Shown: positions 33,489-43,036, numbered from the stretch's first letter. The stretch is 64,000 nt of DNA from Sphingobium sp. CCH11-B1 (GCF_001556865.1 NZ_LSJY01000018.1:1-64000); one strand, 5' to 3'. Numbers and translations: made by a program. Notes: generated from the letters alone by a model not told the origin.

Positions 33489-34481
33489 CTAGAGCGGCTG
33501 GACGGTGACCTCCGCCGGTTGCGCGCGCGTGAGCGGGTTGCGAGCCGGCAGGGTGAAGGGGGCCGCCTCGATTTCGAAGACGTCGCCTTCCTGCGTGGTC
33601 ACGCCGTCGCTGAACGAGAGGGTCGCGGTGCCGAAGAAATGGACATGCACGTCGCCGGGCCGGCGGAACAATGCATATTTGAAATGGTGATGCTCCAGGT
33701 TGGCCAGGCTGTGCGACATATTCGCTTCGCCCGAAAGGAAGGGCTTTTCCCACATCACCTGCCCGTCGCGCAGGATGCGGCTGACCCCTTCGACATGAGC
33801 GGGCGGGTCGCCGACCAGCAGTTCCGGCCCGAGCGCCGCCTGACGGAGCTTGGAATGGGCGAGCCAGAGATAATTGTGCCGTTCGGTGACATGGTCCGAA
33901 AATTCATTCGCGAGCGCGAGGCCCAGGCGATGGGGTGTGCCATCGTCACCGATGATATACACGCCCGCCAGTTCCGGTTCCTCTCCGCCATCCTTGGCGA
34001 AAGACGGCATGGTCAGCGCTTCTCCGGGGCCGACCAGTTGCGATCCGTCTCCCTTGTAGAACCATTCCGGTTGCTGGCCCACCTGCCCGGCGGCGGGCTT
34101 GCCACCTTCCAGACCTTCCAGGAACATGCGCATGCTGTCGGTCTGCTTTTCGGCCGCCGCGGCTTCTCGGTGCATCTTGTCGCGGCCTTCCGCGGACCCA
34201 AGATGGGTGAGGCCGGTGCCCGTCAGCAGCACATGCGCGTCGTCTTCATGATCGATCGGTGCGAGCAGGCGACCAGCCGCAAATTCGGCCGCGATGTCGA
34301 CGCTGTCGCCTTGACCCGCCTGTTCGACAGCCTGGGCAAGGCCGATGCCCCCGGCGATCGCCCGCAGCGCCAGAGCGCGGATCGTGGCGACACCGGTCAC
34401 GAAATGTGCAGCGTCGCCCCGTGCGGCGATAACCGATCGCTCGCCCCGGTCGGACCGATGCTGCAACAGGCGCAATGTCAT
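33489..34481 (-). CDS. AraD1/GguC-family fumarylacetoacetate hydrolase-fold protein
   Basis: A 330-residue FAH-superfamily protein. The acidic metal-binding region is in EEPELAGVYIIGDDGTPHRLG, and ALANEFSDHVTERHNYLWLAHSKLR is typical of the AraD1/GguC subgroup. These proteins occur with sugar-acid pathways; the expected role here is in non-phosphorylative L-arabinose breakdown at the 2-keto-3-deoxy-L-arabinonate stage, inferred from family and neighbours. It is divergent from the GntR gene, with the candidate operator between them, and lies 60 bp upstream of the GH51 gene. Confidence 0.82.
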   Translation of the reverse strand: MTLRLLQHRSDRGERSVIAARGDAAHFVTGVATIRALALRAIAGGIGLAQAVEQAGQGDSVDIAAEFAAGRLLAPIDHEDDAHVLLTGTGLTHLGSAEGRDKMHREAAAAEKQTDSMRMFLEGLEGGKPAAGQVGQQPEWFYKGDGSQLVGPGEALTMPSFAKDGGEEPELAGVYIIGDDGTPHRLGLALANEFSDHVTERHNYLWLAHSKLRQAALGPELLVGDPPAHVEGVSRILRDGQVMWEKPFLSGEANMSHSLANLEHHHFKYALFRRPGDVHVHFFGTATLSFSDGVTTQEGDVFEIEAAPFTLPARNPLTRAQPAEVTVQPL

Positions 34482-34559
34482 GAAATCTTCCTTCCGCGCG
34501 CGATGGCGCCTTTTCGTCGATGGCCGCGCTGCTGCGCGCCGACAGGCACGCCCGCAACG

Positions 34560-34584
34560 ATATGACCGATTTACTCCGACATAT
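34560..34584. promoter_or_regulatory. Candidate GntR operator, inverted pair of ATATGWCSGAKT half-sites
   Basis: ATATGACCGATT (34560-34571) and, on the opposite strand, ATATGTCGGAGT (complement of 34573-34584) form a 25-bp imperfect palindrome between the divergent AraD1 and GntR genes. A third copy is at 36875. A separate perfect repeat CTCGTG-N6-CACGAG lies at 34609-34626. Confidence 0.6.
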
Positions 34585-34660
34585 TTCAGGAGAGTAGTAA
34601 TGGCAATCCTCGTGTTGTAGCACGAGCCATTTCGCGTCGGGGAAAGCGGGAGGAGCGGAA

Positions 34661-35425
34661 ATGGTGCAGGACGATCCCTCGAAGCAGGGAACGGTTAAGG
34701 ATGATGGCGGCGATGTCCGTCCGGTCAGGGGCCCTGGGCGACGGCTGCACGGCGCGATCGCCCACAAACTGGGCATGGCGATCCTGTCCGGCCAGTATCA
34801 GCCCGGCGACACGCTGTCGGGCGAGGTCGCGTTCGCGGAAGAGCTGGAAGTGTCACGCAGCGCCTATCGCGAGGCGATTCAGGTGCTGACCGCGAAGGGC
34901 CTGGTGGAAAGCCGGCCCAAGGCGGGCACCCGGGTATTGCCGCGCACGCGCTGGAACCTGCTTGACCCTGAAGTGCTGGCCTGGGCCTTCGCGGGGGAGC
35001 CCGACATCCAGTTCGTGCGCGACCTGTTCGAACTGCGCGCCATCGTCGAACCGGCTGCCGCGCGGCTGGCTGCGCAGCGGCGCGGCAAGGATGACCTCAA
35101 GGTCATGAAGGACTCGCTTGCCGCGATGCGCCGCCATACGCTGGCGACCGATGCCGGCCGCGCCGCCGACCGCGATTTCCACAATGCGATTCTCAAGGCC
35201 ACGGGCAACGATGCGCTGATCGTGCTGACCGCCAGCATCGGCGCGGCGGTCAACTGGACCACCCAGTTCAAGCAGCGTGCCCGCGCCCTGCCGCGCAACC
35301 CGATCCCCGACCATGTCCGCGTGTTCGACGCCATCGCCGCCGGCGATGCCCAGGGCGCGGCCGACGCCATGGGCGCGCTGGTGCAACTGGCGCTGGAGGA
35401 TACGGCCAGCGCCATGCAAGGATAA
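34661..35425 (+). CDS. FadR-type GntR regulator of the arabinose locus
   Basis: A 254-residue GntR/FadR-family regulator. The N-terminal winged HTH is about residues 25-95 (GDTLSGEVAFAEELEVSRSAYREAIQVL, then KGLVESRPKAGTRVLPR). The all-helical FCD ligand domain (about 115-245) follows with FVRDLFELRAIVEPAAARLAA and ADRDFHNAILKATGN supplying metal-binding His. It is divergent from the AraD1 gene and convergent with the MFS gene across a terminator. It likely represses the surrounding catabolic genes and responds to a sugar acid. Confidence 0.9.
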   Translation: MVQDDPSKQGTVKDDGGDVRPVRGPGRRLHGAIAHKLGMAILSGQYQPGDTLSGEVAFAEELEVSRSAYREAIQVLTAKGLVESRPKAGTRVLPRTRWNLLDPEVLAWAFAGEPDIQFVRDLFELRAIVEPAAARLAAQRRGKDDLKVMKDSLAAMRRHTLATDAGRAADRDFHNAILKATGNDALIVLTASIGAAVNWTTQFKQRARALPRNPIPDHVRVFDAIAAGDAQGAADAMGALVQLALEDTASAMQG

Positions 35426-35450
35426 GGCGAAGCCGATCCGGCAGGACAAG

Positions 35451-35485
35451 AAAAGGCCGGCGCGGTCGTCCCGCGCCGGCCTTTT
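35451..35485. terminator. Bidirectional terminator between GntR and MFS genes
   Basis: AAAAGGCCGGCGCGG (35451-35465) pairs perfectly with CCGCGCCGGCCTTTT (35471-35485) around a 5-nt loop; the A and T runs at both feet allow function in both directions for these convergent genes. Confidence 0.93.
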
Positions 35486-35505
35486 CTGTTTTCGACGCCC
35501 CCGCG

Positions 35506-36813
35506 TCAGTCAGCGATTTGCTGGTCCGGCAGGGCGTTCGTCACCTTGCAGCCCCACAGCGCGTAGAAGAGCACATAGAGTTCGCAAACGGCAGTCAGCA
35601 GGAAGCTGGTCTGCAAGCCGTAGATGTCCGCGAGCCAGCCCTGCACCACAACCAGCGCACCGCCCGCGATGGCCATGATCAGCAGGCCGGAGCCTTCCTC
35701 CGTAAGCGGTCCCAGACCCTTGATGCCGAGGGTGAAGATGGTCGGGAACATGATCGAATGGAACAGGCCTACCAGGATCAGCGACCACATGGCGACCGGT
35801 CCGGTGGTGAACACCGTGACCAGCATCACCAGGAACGCGCCGATGGAAAAGGCGGCGAGGACATGGCCGGCATCGAACTTCTGCATGATGGCGGAGCCGA
35901 CGAAGCGGCCGACCATCATCCCGCCCCACAGGAAGGTGAGGTAATTGCCCGCCTGCTCGTGCGTCAGATTGGCGATCTGCGGCTGGCTGACGAAGTTGAC
36001 GAACAGGTTGGCGACGCCGATTTCCGCGATCAGGTAAATGAAGATGGCGGGAATGCCGAATACCAGGTTGCGGTGGGTCCAGAGTGAATATTTCTTCCGT
36101 TCTTCTTTGTTGTGACGCTGCGTCGCGGCGCCCATTGCGGGCAGGGGGAAGCGCGCGATCACGACGGCAAGCACGACCAGAACGATCGCCACCAGCACAT
36201 AGGGAAGGACCACCGACTGCGCGTCGGCCAGCCGTTCCGCCTGGGTCAGGACGACATCGCCTTGCGCCGTGCCGCCCTTCGACCGGCCAAGGATCAGATA
36301 GGCGCCGAACATCGGCGCCAGCATCGTACCGGCCGAATTCATCGCCTGAACCAGATTGAGGCGTGAGGAGGCTGTTTCGGGTTTTCCGACGACGGCAACA
36401 TAGGGGTTGGCCGCGACCTGGAGCAGGGTGATGCCGCTGGCGATGACGAACAGCATGACCAGCGTCACGCCATAGGATGGGATGGAAGCCGCCAATGTCA
36501 TGCCGAGCGCGCCGGCCGCCATGATGAGCAGCCCGATCACCATCGACTTCTGGTATCCGACCCGTTCGATCAGCTTGGCGGACGGGATGGATGCGAAGAA
36601 ATAGGCGATGAACCAGACCGATTCGATCAGCGTCGTCTGGGTGTAGCTCAGGTCGAACACGCTCCGCAGATGCGGTAGCAACGTGTTGTTGATGACGGTG
36701 ATGAAGCCCCACATGAAAAAGAGGCTGGCAAGCAGGGCCAATGCAGGGCCGTAGCGCGTGCCGGGATTATAGGTCGCGGAAGCCCCCGCGCCTGACGAGA
36801 TCGGTCCAGCCAT
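35506..36813 (-). CDS. FucP-type sugar/proton symporter (MFS)
   Basis: A 435-residue major facilitator permease with twelve transmembrane helices, of the FucP/glucose-galactose porter group. It opens with ALLASLFFMWGFITVINNTLLPHL, a signature of that group, followed by SVWFIAYFFASIPSAKLIERVGYQ. AAGGAGG-like sequence (AGGAGG) precedes the ATG at 36813. By context it imports L-arabinose released by the GH51 enzyme, though family members carry fucose, glucose and galactose too. It is divergent from the epimerase gene across the third candidate operator. Confidence 0.9.
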   Translation of the reverse strand: MAGPISSGAGASATYNPGTRYGPALALLASLFFMWGFITVINNTLLPHLRSVFDLSYTQTTLIESVWFIAYFFASIPSAKLIERVGYQKSMVIGLLIMAAGALGMTLAASIPSYGVTLVMLFVIASGITLLQVAANPYVAVVGKPETASSRLNLVQAMNSAGTMLAPMFGAYLILGRSKGGTAQGDVVLTQAERLADAQSVVLPYVLVAIVLVVLAVVIARFPLPAMGAATQRHNKEERKKYSLWTHRNLVFGIPAIFIYLIAEIGVANLFVNFVSQPQIANLTHEQAGNYLTFLWGGMMVGRFVGSAIMQKFDAGHVLAAFSIGAFLVMLVTVFTTGPVAMWSLILVGLFHSIMFPTIFTLGIKGLGPLTEEGSGLLIMAIAGGALVVVQGWLADIYGLQTSFLLTAVCELYVLFYALWGCKVTNALPDQQIAD

Positions 36814-36874
36814 TGATCCTCCTCCGCAAGCAATCTTGATGCGAACCGCCACGTCAAAGGCTTGCGTCCGCTCA

Positions 36875-36890
36875 ATATGTCCGAGTATAT
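36875..36890. promoter_or_regulatory. Candidate GntR operator between MFS and epimerase genes
   Basis: ATATGTCCGAGTATAT matches the half-site pair at 34560-34584 (consensus ATATGWCSGAKT) and has symmetric ATAT ends. Its position between two divergent arabinose-locus genes supports a shared regulator. Confidence 0.55.
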
Positions 36891-36940
36891 GGCCACCAAC
36901 CGCCCGTCAATGGGCGACCGCGCGCGTAGAGAGGACGTCC

Positions 36941-38101
36941 ATGAAAAAGGCCAGCATCATCAGAATTGCCCTGAAATCCACTTTGTCCCTGGGGGCCATG
37001 GGCGCGGTCATGACCGTAGGGGCCGCGTTGGCGGCAGAGGCGAGCCGGGCGCCGGCCGGAAGCGCGAACGGCGCGGCGGTGGAGACGATCACCCTCCGCA
37101 ACGGACAAGGGATGTCGGCGAAGATACTGACCTACGGCGCGACACTGCAGTCGCTGTCGGGGCCGGACAAGTCGGGCAAGACGGCGGACGTCCTGCTGGG
37201 CTATGACGACCTTGAAGGCTATGTCGAGCACCCCAATTATTATGGCGTGACCGTGGGGCGGTATGCCAACCGGATCGCCGGCGGGAAGTTCATGCTCGAC
37301 GGCAAGACCTATCAGTTGCCGCTCAACGACAAGGTCAATTCGCTGCATGGCGGCGGCAAGGGATTCGACAAGCAGGTGTGGACGGTCGTGTCCATGAAGA
37401 GCGGTCCCAAGGCCAGCGTGGTGCTGGGTCTCACCAGCCCGGACGGTGACGCGGGTTATCCCGGCAAGCTGGACGTCACCGTCACCTACACGCTGGACGA
37501 GGCCAACAACCTAGCCATCGCCTTCGACGCAAAGACCGACAAGCCCACTATCGTCAACATGACCAATCACGCCATCTTCAACCTGGCGGGCGAGGGCGCG
37601 CCAGAAGGGACGGTCAATCACCTGCTGACCATCCCTGCCAAAGCCTTCACGCCAGTCGATGACCACCTTATCCCGACGGGCGAACTCAAGCCCGTGGACG
37701 GCAGCGTCTTCGATTTTCGCACGCCCCGGCGCGTGGCGGACGGCATTCGCGACGGACGTGATCCGCAGATCGTCGCCGGCCATGGGTACGACCATAATTT
37801 CGCGCTCGACAAGGGGCTGACCAAGGTTCCGGGGTTGGCGGCTCGGCTGGAAGATCCCCAATCCGGCCGCGTGCTCGATGTGTTGACGACAGAGCCGGGT
37901 GTCCAATTCTACACCGGCAATTTCCTCGACGGGTCGCTGGTGGGGAAGGGAGGCCACCTCTATCGCATGAGCGACGGCATCGCGCTTGAACCGCAGAAAT
38001 TTCCGGACGCGCCCAACAAGCCCAGTTTCGTGTCGGCGCGGGTCGATCCGGGCAAACCCTATCATCATGAGATGATCTATCGCCTGTCGGTCAAGCGCTG
38101 A
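36941..38101 (+). CDS. galM: Periplasmic aldose 1-epimerase (mutarotase)
   Basis: Aldose epimerase of 386 residues that interconverts sugar anomers. A signal peptide precedes the domain (SLGAMGAVMTVGAALAAEA), unlike cytosolic GalM. The substrate Arg and His are in VTVGRYANRIAGGKF and NSLHGGGKGFDKQVW; the catalytic His is in NMTNHAIFNLAGEG, and the base Glu in GIALEPQKFPDAPN. GAGGA lies 6 nt before the ATG at 36941. It likely equilibrates L-arabinose in the periplasm before uptake by the neighbouring permease. Confidence 0.92.
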   Translation: MKKASIIRIALKSTLSLGAMGAVMTVGAALAAEASRAPAGSANGAAVETITLRNGQGMSAKILTYGATLQSLSGPDKSGKTADVLLGYDDLEGYVEHPNYYGVTVGRYANRIAGGKFMLDGKTYQLPLNDKVNSLHGGGKGFDKQVWTVVSMKSGPKASVVLGLTSPDGDAGYPGKLDVTVTYTLDEANNLAIAFDAKTDKPTIVNMTNHAIFNLAGEGAPEGTVNHLLTIPAKAFTPVDDHLIPTGELKPVDGSVFDFRTPRRVADGIRDGRDPQIVAGHGYDHNFALDKGLTKVPGLAARLEDPQSGRVLDVLTTEPGVQFYTGNFLDGSLVGKGGHLYRMSDGIALEPQKFPDAPNKPSFVSARVDPGKPYHHEMIYRLSVKR

Positions 38102-38160
38102 GCGGCGCGCAGCGGACGCTGCTCCTCTGAACAACGTCGCGGCCTGGTGCCCCCGTCGCC

Positions 38161-38192
38161 GCAACCTCGCCCTTCAAAACGGGCAAGGTTGC
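38161..38192. other. Strong hairpin downstream of galM
   Basis: GCAACCTCGCCC (38161-38172) pairs with GGGCAAGGTTGC (38181-38192) with one mismatch around an 8-nt loop. No T run follows, so it is more likely an RNA-stabilising structure than a Rho-independent terminator. The rest of 38102-38355 contains no gene I can support. Confidence 0.5.
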
Positions 38193-38355
38193 CGCCCTCA
38201 TCAAAGAGGGTTGCAAGGCGACGGGAAATCTCCTAGAGGGGCGGGGACAACGTTGTCATGCCTCTCCAAGATTGGCGACGTTGCGATCCCGGACAGCTGA
38301 TCGGCGAACTGCACACGCCCGTCGCTGTCCGGGTTATTTTTCCCCCATGTCGTTT

Positions 38356-38598
38356 CTAGCCAGCCCATCGCGCCGTGACCGGAACGGTTTTGAGCAGCGC
38401 TGCCCCCGCGACGAGCAGCGCGATACCTACCGAAGCGCAGAGGAAACAGGCCCCGGCCAGCAGGAACTGCCCTGTCGTGACAGCGGCGGTGCGATGCACC
38501 GACGCGGCGAGGTGGGAACCCATCGGCCGAACGCATAGCAGCAGGGCAAGTCCGGCCAATCGCAATCCGACCGATGTCGGCCAACCATGACGGGTCAT
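38356..38598 (-). CDS. Small two-helix membrane protein
   Basis: An 80-residue hypothetical protein with two hydrophobic segments (SVGLRLAGLALLLCV and FLLAGACFLCASVGIALLVAGAALL) joined by a short polar loop (RPMGSHLAASVHRTAAVT). No family is recognised. The segment pattern and the codon use, which resemble the neighbouring genes, favour a real gene. It lies alone between galM and kup, transcribed away from kup. Confidence 0.5.
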   Translation of the reverse strand: MTRHGWPTSVGLRLAGLALLLCVRPMGSHLAASVHRTAAVTTGQFLLAGACFLCASVGIALLVAGAALLKTVPVTARWAG

Positions 38599-38719
38599 GC
38601 AGACGGCTCTCCTCCAAATGTCGAAGGAGACTCTACCTACGGCTGGTCGCGTAGCATTTCGAGAGCATCAACCGTCCCGCTCCATTGTATTTGCGTAGGA
38701 ATTTGCGTCGTCCAGAGAG

Positions 38720-38766
38720 ATTCATATGGAAATACTATGGACCGACCCGATCATTCATATGGAAAT
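38720..38766. repeat. Tandem 14-bp direct repeats upstream of kup
   Basis: ATTCATATGGAAAT occurs at 38720-38733 and again at 38753-38766, a 33-bp period (three helical turns), ending 50 bp before the kup start. The AT-rich words stand out against the GC-rich surroundings and may bind a regulator cooperatively. Confidence 0.7.
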
Positions 38767-38816
38767 CCCCTCGGCGCTCATGCATCGACGGGAGAAGTGA
38801 CGGAGAATGATCAGCT

Positions 38817-40715
38817 ATGCAGGGCGAGGTCGAAGGAAATGCGGGGAGCGGCCATGGTCCTGCTCAGGGATTGGGGCCGCTGGCGCTGGGCGCGCTGGGC
38901 GTGGTGTTCGGTGACATCGGCACCTCACCGCTCTACGCGTTGAAGGAAAGCTTCGTCGGCCATCATCCCCTGACGGTCGATCCGCTGCATATCTACGGGG
39001 TGTTGTCGCTGATCTTCTGGACGATGACGCTGATCGTCACGGTCAAATATGTGTTTATCGTCATGCGCGCGGACAATCATGGCGAAGGCGGCAGCATGGC
39101 ATTGCTGGCGCTGATCCGGCGCAATCTGGAAGGGTCGGGCCGAACCCCGTTGATCGCGGCGCTTGGCGTGCTGGCGACGGCGCTCTTCTATGGAGACGCC
39201 ATCATCACGCCCGCCATTTCAGTGCTTTCGGCCGTGGAAGGCCTGACGGTGGTTGAGGCGAATCTTACGCCGCTCGTCCTGCCGATCGCGATCGCCATCC
39301 TGGTGGGGCTTTTCCTGATCCAGCGATTCGGCACGGCGCGGGTCGGCGCGTTGTTCGGTCCGGTGATGGTCGTCTACTTCATCGTGCTGGCGCTGCTCGG
39401 CGTCATGAACATATGGCGTCATCCAGAGATCGTCGCGATCGTCAATCCTCTATGGGCGTTCCGTTTCTTCGCCCTGGATCCGGTGCTGGCCTTCCTGGCG
39501 CTGGGTTCGGTGGTGCTGGCGGTGACGGGCGCGGAGGCGCTCTATGCCGACATGGGTCATTTCGGGCGAAAGGCGATCAGCATCGCCTGGCTCTACGCGG
39601 CATTCCCCTGCCTGCTGCTCAACTATCTGGGGCAGGGTGCGCTGCTGATCGACCAGCCGGCTGCGGCGGCCAATCCCTTCTTTCTGATGGCGCCGGACTG
39701 GGCGCGTCTGCCGCTGGTGATTCTTGCCACGCTGGCCACGATCATCGCCAGCCAGGCTGTCATTTCCGGCGCCTTTTCAGTGACGCAGCAGGCGGTGCAA
39801 TTGGGATTTCTGCCCCGCCTTCGCATCCTGCACACCAGCGCGTCGGCAGCGGGGCAAATCTATGTACCGCTGGTCAACCATGCGCTGCTGATATTCGTCA
39901 TCATGCTGGTGGTCGGTTTCGGCAGTTCGACGGACCTTGCGGCGGCCTATGGCATCGCGGTCACGGGCACCATGGTGATTACCGCCTGCATGCTGGGCGT
40001 GCTGACTTTCTCCATCTGGCGCTGGCCGCCGCTGGCGGCAGGCGGCGTGACCGGCCTGTTCCTGTTGATCGATGGGGCCTATTTCGCATCCAACGCGACC
40101 AAGATTCCCGATGGCGGATGGTTTCCGCTGATGGTGGCGACGGTGGCGTTCGTCATCTTGACGACCTGGGCGACGGGCCGCCGGATCATGCGCGAACGGT
40201 TGCAGGAAGGCGCGATGGAACTGGACCTTTTCATCCAGTCCACCATGACGTCGCTGAAACGCGTGCCGGGCACCGCCATCTTCCTGTCGTCCAGCACCGC
40301 CGGCGTCCCGCCGGCTCTGCTCCACAACGTCAAGCACAACCGCATCCTGCACGAACGCAACATCATCCTGACGGTACGGACGCATGGCGTGCCGCACCTG
40401 CATGAAGCGCTGCGGTCGCAGGTGGAGGATCATGGCGCGGGCTTCTATCGCCTTGTCCTGAACCATGGTTTCATGGAGGAGGTGGACATTCCGGCCGTGC
40501 TGAAATCGGTCCAGGATTGCGGCGGGCCGATCACGGTGAAGGACAGCAGCTATTTCCTCAGTCGCCAGACCCTGATCCCCTCGGCGCGGCCGGGCATGGC
40601 GATGTGGCGCGAAAAGCTGTTCGCCTGGATGATCCGGAACGCGGAAAGCCCGATGGACTTCTTCAAGCTGCCGGTGAACCGGGTGGTGGAACTGGGATCG
40701 CAGCTGGAAATCTGA
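38817..40715 (+). CDS. kup: Kup potassium uptake protein
   Basis: Constitutive-type potassium/proton symporter of 632 residues. About twelve transmembrane helices (residues 15-450) start with [21 protein letters not shown], the Kup hallmark, followed by [17 protein letters not shown] and [21 protein letters not shown] soluble C-terminal domain (about 470-632) contains PGTAIFLSS and RTHGVPH. The ATG at 38817 is weakly supported by GGAGAA about 11 nt upstream. Direct repeats lie just before it. Confidence 0.95.
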   Translation: MQGEVEGNAGSGHGPAQGLGPLALGALGVVFGDIGTSPLYALKESFVGHHPLTVDPLHIYGVLSLIFWTMTLIVTVKYVFIVMRADNHGEGGSMALLALIRRNLEGSGRTPLIAALGVLATALFYGDAIITPAISVLSAVEGLTVVEANLTPLVLPIAIAILVGLFLIQRFGTARVGALFGPVMVVYFIVLALLGVMNIWRHPEIVAIVNPLWAFRFFALDPVLAFLALGSVVLAVTGAEALYADMGHFGRKAISIAWLYAAFPCLLLNYLGQGALLIDQPAAAANPFFLMAPDWARLPLVILATLATIIASQAVISGAFSVTQQAVQLGFLPRLRILHTSASAAGQIYVPLVNHALLIFVIMLVVGFGSSTDLAAAYGIAVTGTMVITACMLGVLTFSIWRWPPLAAGGVTGLFLLIDGAYFASNATKIPDGGWFPLMVATVAFVILTTWATGRRIMRERLQEGAMELDLFIQSTMTSLKRVPGTAIFLSSSTAGVPPALLHNVKHNRILHERNIILTVRTHGVPHLHEALRSQVEDHGAGFYRLVLNHGFMEEVDIPAVLKSVQDCGGPITVKDSSYFLSRQTLIPSARPGMAMWREKLFAWMIRNAESPMDFFKLPVNRVVELGSQLEI

Positions 40716-40721
40716 TCGTCG

Positions 40722-40874
40722 TTATTTCCGTCGCCATCTCCGAAACAGCGACACGCCCATAAAGCCGCCGCCCAGCACCGCCGCGATCGCCCCGCCGGCC
40801 GAAGCCAGCGCCCATGCGCCCGCCGCCAGCAGGCCGGTCAGGAAATCCACGATGATCAGGGTGAGATGGATCAT
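40722..40874 (-). CDS. 50-residue membrane protein in the xpaC-telA operon
   Basis: A short frame encoding two closely spaced hydrophobic helices (LTLIIVDFLTGLLAAGAWALA and GGAIAAVLGGGFMGVSLF) and a basic tail (RRWRRK). It starts 20 bp after the XpaC-like stop on the same strand and fills the gap before the convergent kup stop. No family recognised. Positive-inside topology and operon position support a genuine small protein. Confidence 0.6.
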   Translation of the reverse strand: MIHLTLIIVDFLTGLLAAGAWALASAGGAIAAVLGGGFMGVSLFRRWRRK

Positions 40875-40893
40875 GCCGCAAGGAGCGCAGGGC

Positions 40894-41604
40894 CTACTGC
40901 CCTAGTTCCTTGGCTTCCTGATATTTGAGTTCGAGAAACCGGTTCTGCACGGCGAGCTTGTCCAGATCGCCGCTGGCGAGGGTCTCGCTCATCCGTGCGA
41001 TTTCAGCGTCTATGACGGAAAGCCCTTCGACGAGTTGCGTTTCCGGGACACGGCCGTTGCGTTCCTGACGCCGAAGCGGCTGGGGAATGGATTGATAGCC
41101 GGTGACGAGTTCGGGAAGATGATCGGCCAGGAGCTTGCGGATTTCCTGCGCCGCCGGATCACCTTCGCCCATGCGTTCGAGCTGCGGGGCCAGCGTTTCC
41201 AGCCGCACGCCGATGCTGTCGACCAGGGTTATGGCAGGCGCGGGCAGCGCCTTTCGCTGGTTCTCAAGCCAGATTTCGGTCTTGAGGGGCAGGGCGGCGA
41301 GTTCCGTCTGCGCCAGCGCCTCGGTGCGGACGCGGGTTTCGGTAGGGACGAGGGCGATCAGGACCAAAGCTGCGATGATGACGCCCAGCGCGATCATGAC
41401 GCCTGATACGCCCAGGGGCATGATGAAGCCCGCGACCGCACTGGCGAGCACGATCGCCAGCACTGCCCAGAAAGCATATTTGACCTTGCGGATCAGGCCG
41501 GCATTGCGCCGTTCCCGCGCCCGCGTGGACAGGCTGCGCGCCCGGTCGCTATGGCGGCGCAGCACCGCTTCTGCATCGGCCAGAACGCGGTCGGAGCGGC
41601 TCAT
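40894..41604 (-). CDS. XpaC-like protein (BCIP phosphate hydrolysis family)
   Basis: A 236-residue protein with two central transmembrane helices (YAFWAVLAIVLASAVAGFIM and GVMIALGVIIAALVLIALV, about residues 43-88) and a long helical C-terminal domain (IWLENQRKALPAPAITLVDS, ETLAPQLERMGEG). The family name derives from a Bacillus gene, XpaC, whose enzymatic role is doubtful. It is encoded 64 bp after telA, its usual partner in toxic-anion or envelope-stress loci. Confidence 0.78.
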   Translation of the reverse strand: MSRSDRVLADAEAVLRRHSDRARSLSTRARERRNAGLIRKVKYAFWAVLAIVLASAVAGFIMPLGVSGVMIALGVIIAALVLIALVPTETRVRTEALAQTELAALPLKTEIWLENQRKALPAPAITLVDSIGVRLETLAPQLERMGEGDPAAQEIRKLLADHLPELVTGYQSIPQPLRRQERNGRVPETQLVEGLSVIDAEIARMSETLASGDLDKLAVQNRFLELKYQEAKELGQ

Positions 41605-41668
41605 CGCGCCAAACTCCGTTCGTTTCTCGACTTTGCTCGAAACGAACGGATGAAGATGGTCGACATCC

Positions 41669-42880
41669 TCACCCCTCGATCGCGCTCAGCAACGGGTTTT
41701 CCACCCGCGCTTCCTGTGCCGCTTGCGCCTGACCCTCCGCGCGGGCGATATAGCCCTTGGACTTCTCCACTTCGTTCGACAGCGTGTTCACCGTCGTCTT
41801 CATATTTTCCAGCGCCTTCAGCTTGAAGGTGTCGATATTGTCCATCGTGTCGTAGATATTCTGGAAGGCGCGCTGCAGCGTTTCGATGGGGATGGTGCTG
41901 GACGCGGCCTGCTCATGAATCTGCGCGGTCTGGTTCTTGAGCAGTTCGCCCGTGCGATCGATCATGTTCGCGGTCGTCGTGTTGAGGGCGGTGATCTGCT
42001 CCAGCACCAGGCGTTGCCCGACCAGTGCCTGCGCCACCGTCACCGCCGTCCGCAGCGCCGCGACTGTGGTGGTGCTGGCGCGGTCGACGCCCTTCACCAA
42101 CTCGACATTGTTCTTCTTGACGAGATCGAGCGCGAGATAGCCCTGCACCGTCACCGCCATTTGCGTCAGCAGGTCCTGCGTGCGCTGGCGGATGTAGAAG
42201 AGCGCGCTTTCCCGGATCGCCTTGGCCTTGGCAGGATCGATCGAATCCAGCTCCAGCGCTTTGGCCTCCAGCCGGGCGTCCATCGTCTTGCTGATATGGA
42301 TCATCTGCTCCAGACGACCCATCGTTTGCCACATATTCTGCCGCTCGACATCGATGGCGGCATTGTCCTTGATCAGCGTGTCCTTGCCGCTGGCGAGGCT
42401 GCCCAGGATCGAATTGATGTGGCCCTGCGCGCTCTTATAGCCGTCGAAATAATCGCGCATCTTGTTGCCGAAGGGGATGATGCCGAACAGCTTCTTGGGC
42501 GCGAGCAGGCTGCCGCGCTTGCCGGGATCGAGATCCTCCACCGTGCGCCGCAGTTCGGCAAGGTCGGCGCCGACCTTCGTGTCGCTGTCCATGGCGCGGA
42601 CGGGGCGGTCGAGGAAGCGGTTGCTGTGCCCGGCCGCCTCGGCGATCTCCTTGCGGCCCATGTTGGTGAGCTGGTCGACGCGCTTGCCGAATTCGGGGGA
42701 GTTTGCATCCTGCGCGACAAGATCGTCGATAAAGGCGTCGACTTTCTCGTCCAGCTTGCTGCGCGTCCCCTCCTCGATGGGGACGAGCCCTGACGCCTTT
42801 TCCGGCGCGACGACGGGCACCGGATCGGGCGGGGTCAGGTTGAGCGTGTCGGCAGTAGCGGTCGGCGCGGTCGAAGCCAT
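41669..42880 (-). CDS. TelA family toxic anion resistance protein
   Basis: TelA/KlaA-like cytosolic helical protein of 403 residues. Typical segments are RVDQLTNMGRKEIAEAAGHS, GKDTLIKDNAAIDVERQNMW and the C-terminal RAFQNIYDTMDNIDTFKLKALENM. Members were named for tellurite resistance, but many are chromosomal and linked to general envelope stress. It is first in a three-gene operon with the XpaC-like protein and a small membrane protein. Confidence 0.88.
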   Translation of the reverse strand: MASTAPTATADTLNLTPPDPVPVVAPEKASGLVPIEEGTRSKLDEKVDAFIDDLVAQDANSPEFGKRVDQLTNMGRKEIAEAAGHSNRFLDRPVRAMDSDTKVGADLAELRRTVEDLDPGKRGSLLAPKKLFGIIPFGNKMRDYFDGYKSAQGHINSILGSLASGKDTLIKDNAAIDVERQNMWQTMGRLEQMIHISKTMDARLEAKALELDSIDPAKAKAIRESALFYIRQRTQDLLTQMAVTVQGYLALDLVKKNNVELVKGVDRASTTTVAALRTAVTVAQALVGQRLVLEQITALNTTTANMIDRTGELLKNQTAQIHEQAASSTIPIETLQRAFQNIYDTMDNIDTFKLKALENMKTTVNTLSNEVEKSKGYIARAEGQAQAAQEARVENPLLSAIEG

Positions 42881-43036
42881 GTCATCTCCCAGAAGCCATT
42901 GGCGGCATTTACTGTCATATGTGCATAAAACAGTCGCGCCGCAAGTCAGCGCCTCCGTTTATAAAGGCGCACCCGATGGCATTGCAATCGCTTGAGGTGA
43001 GGCTAGGTTGCGGGTCGAAGACAGGAGGGAGGGGGC

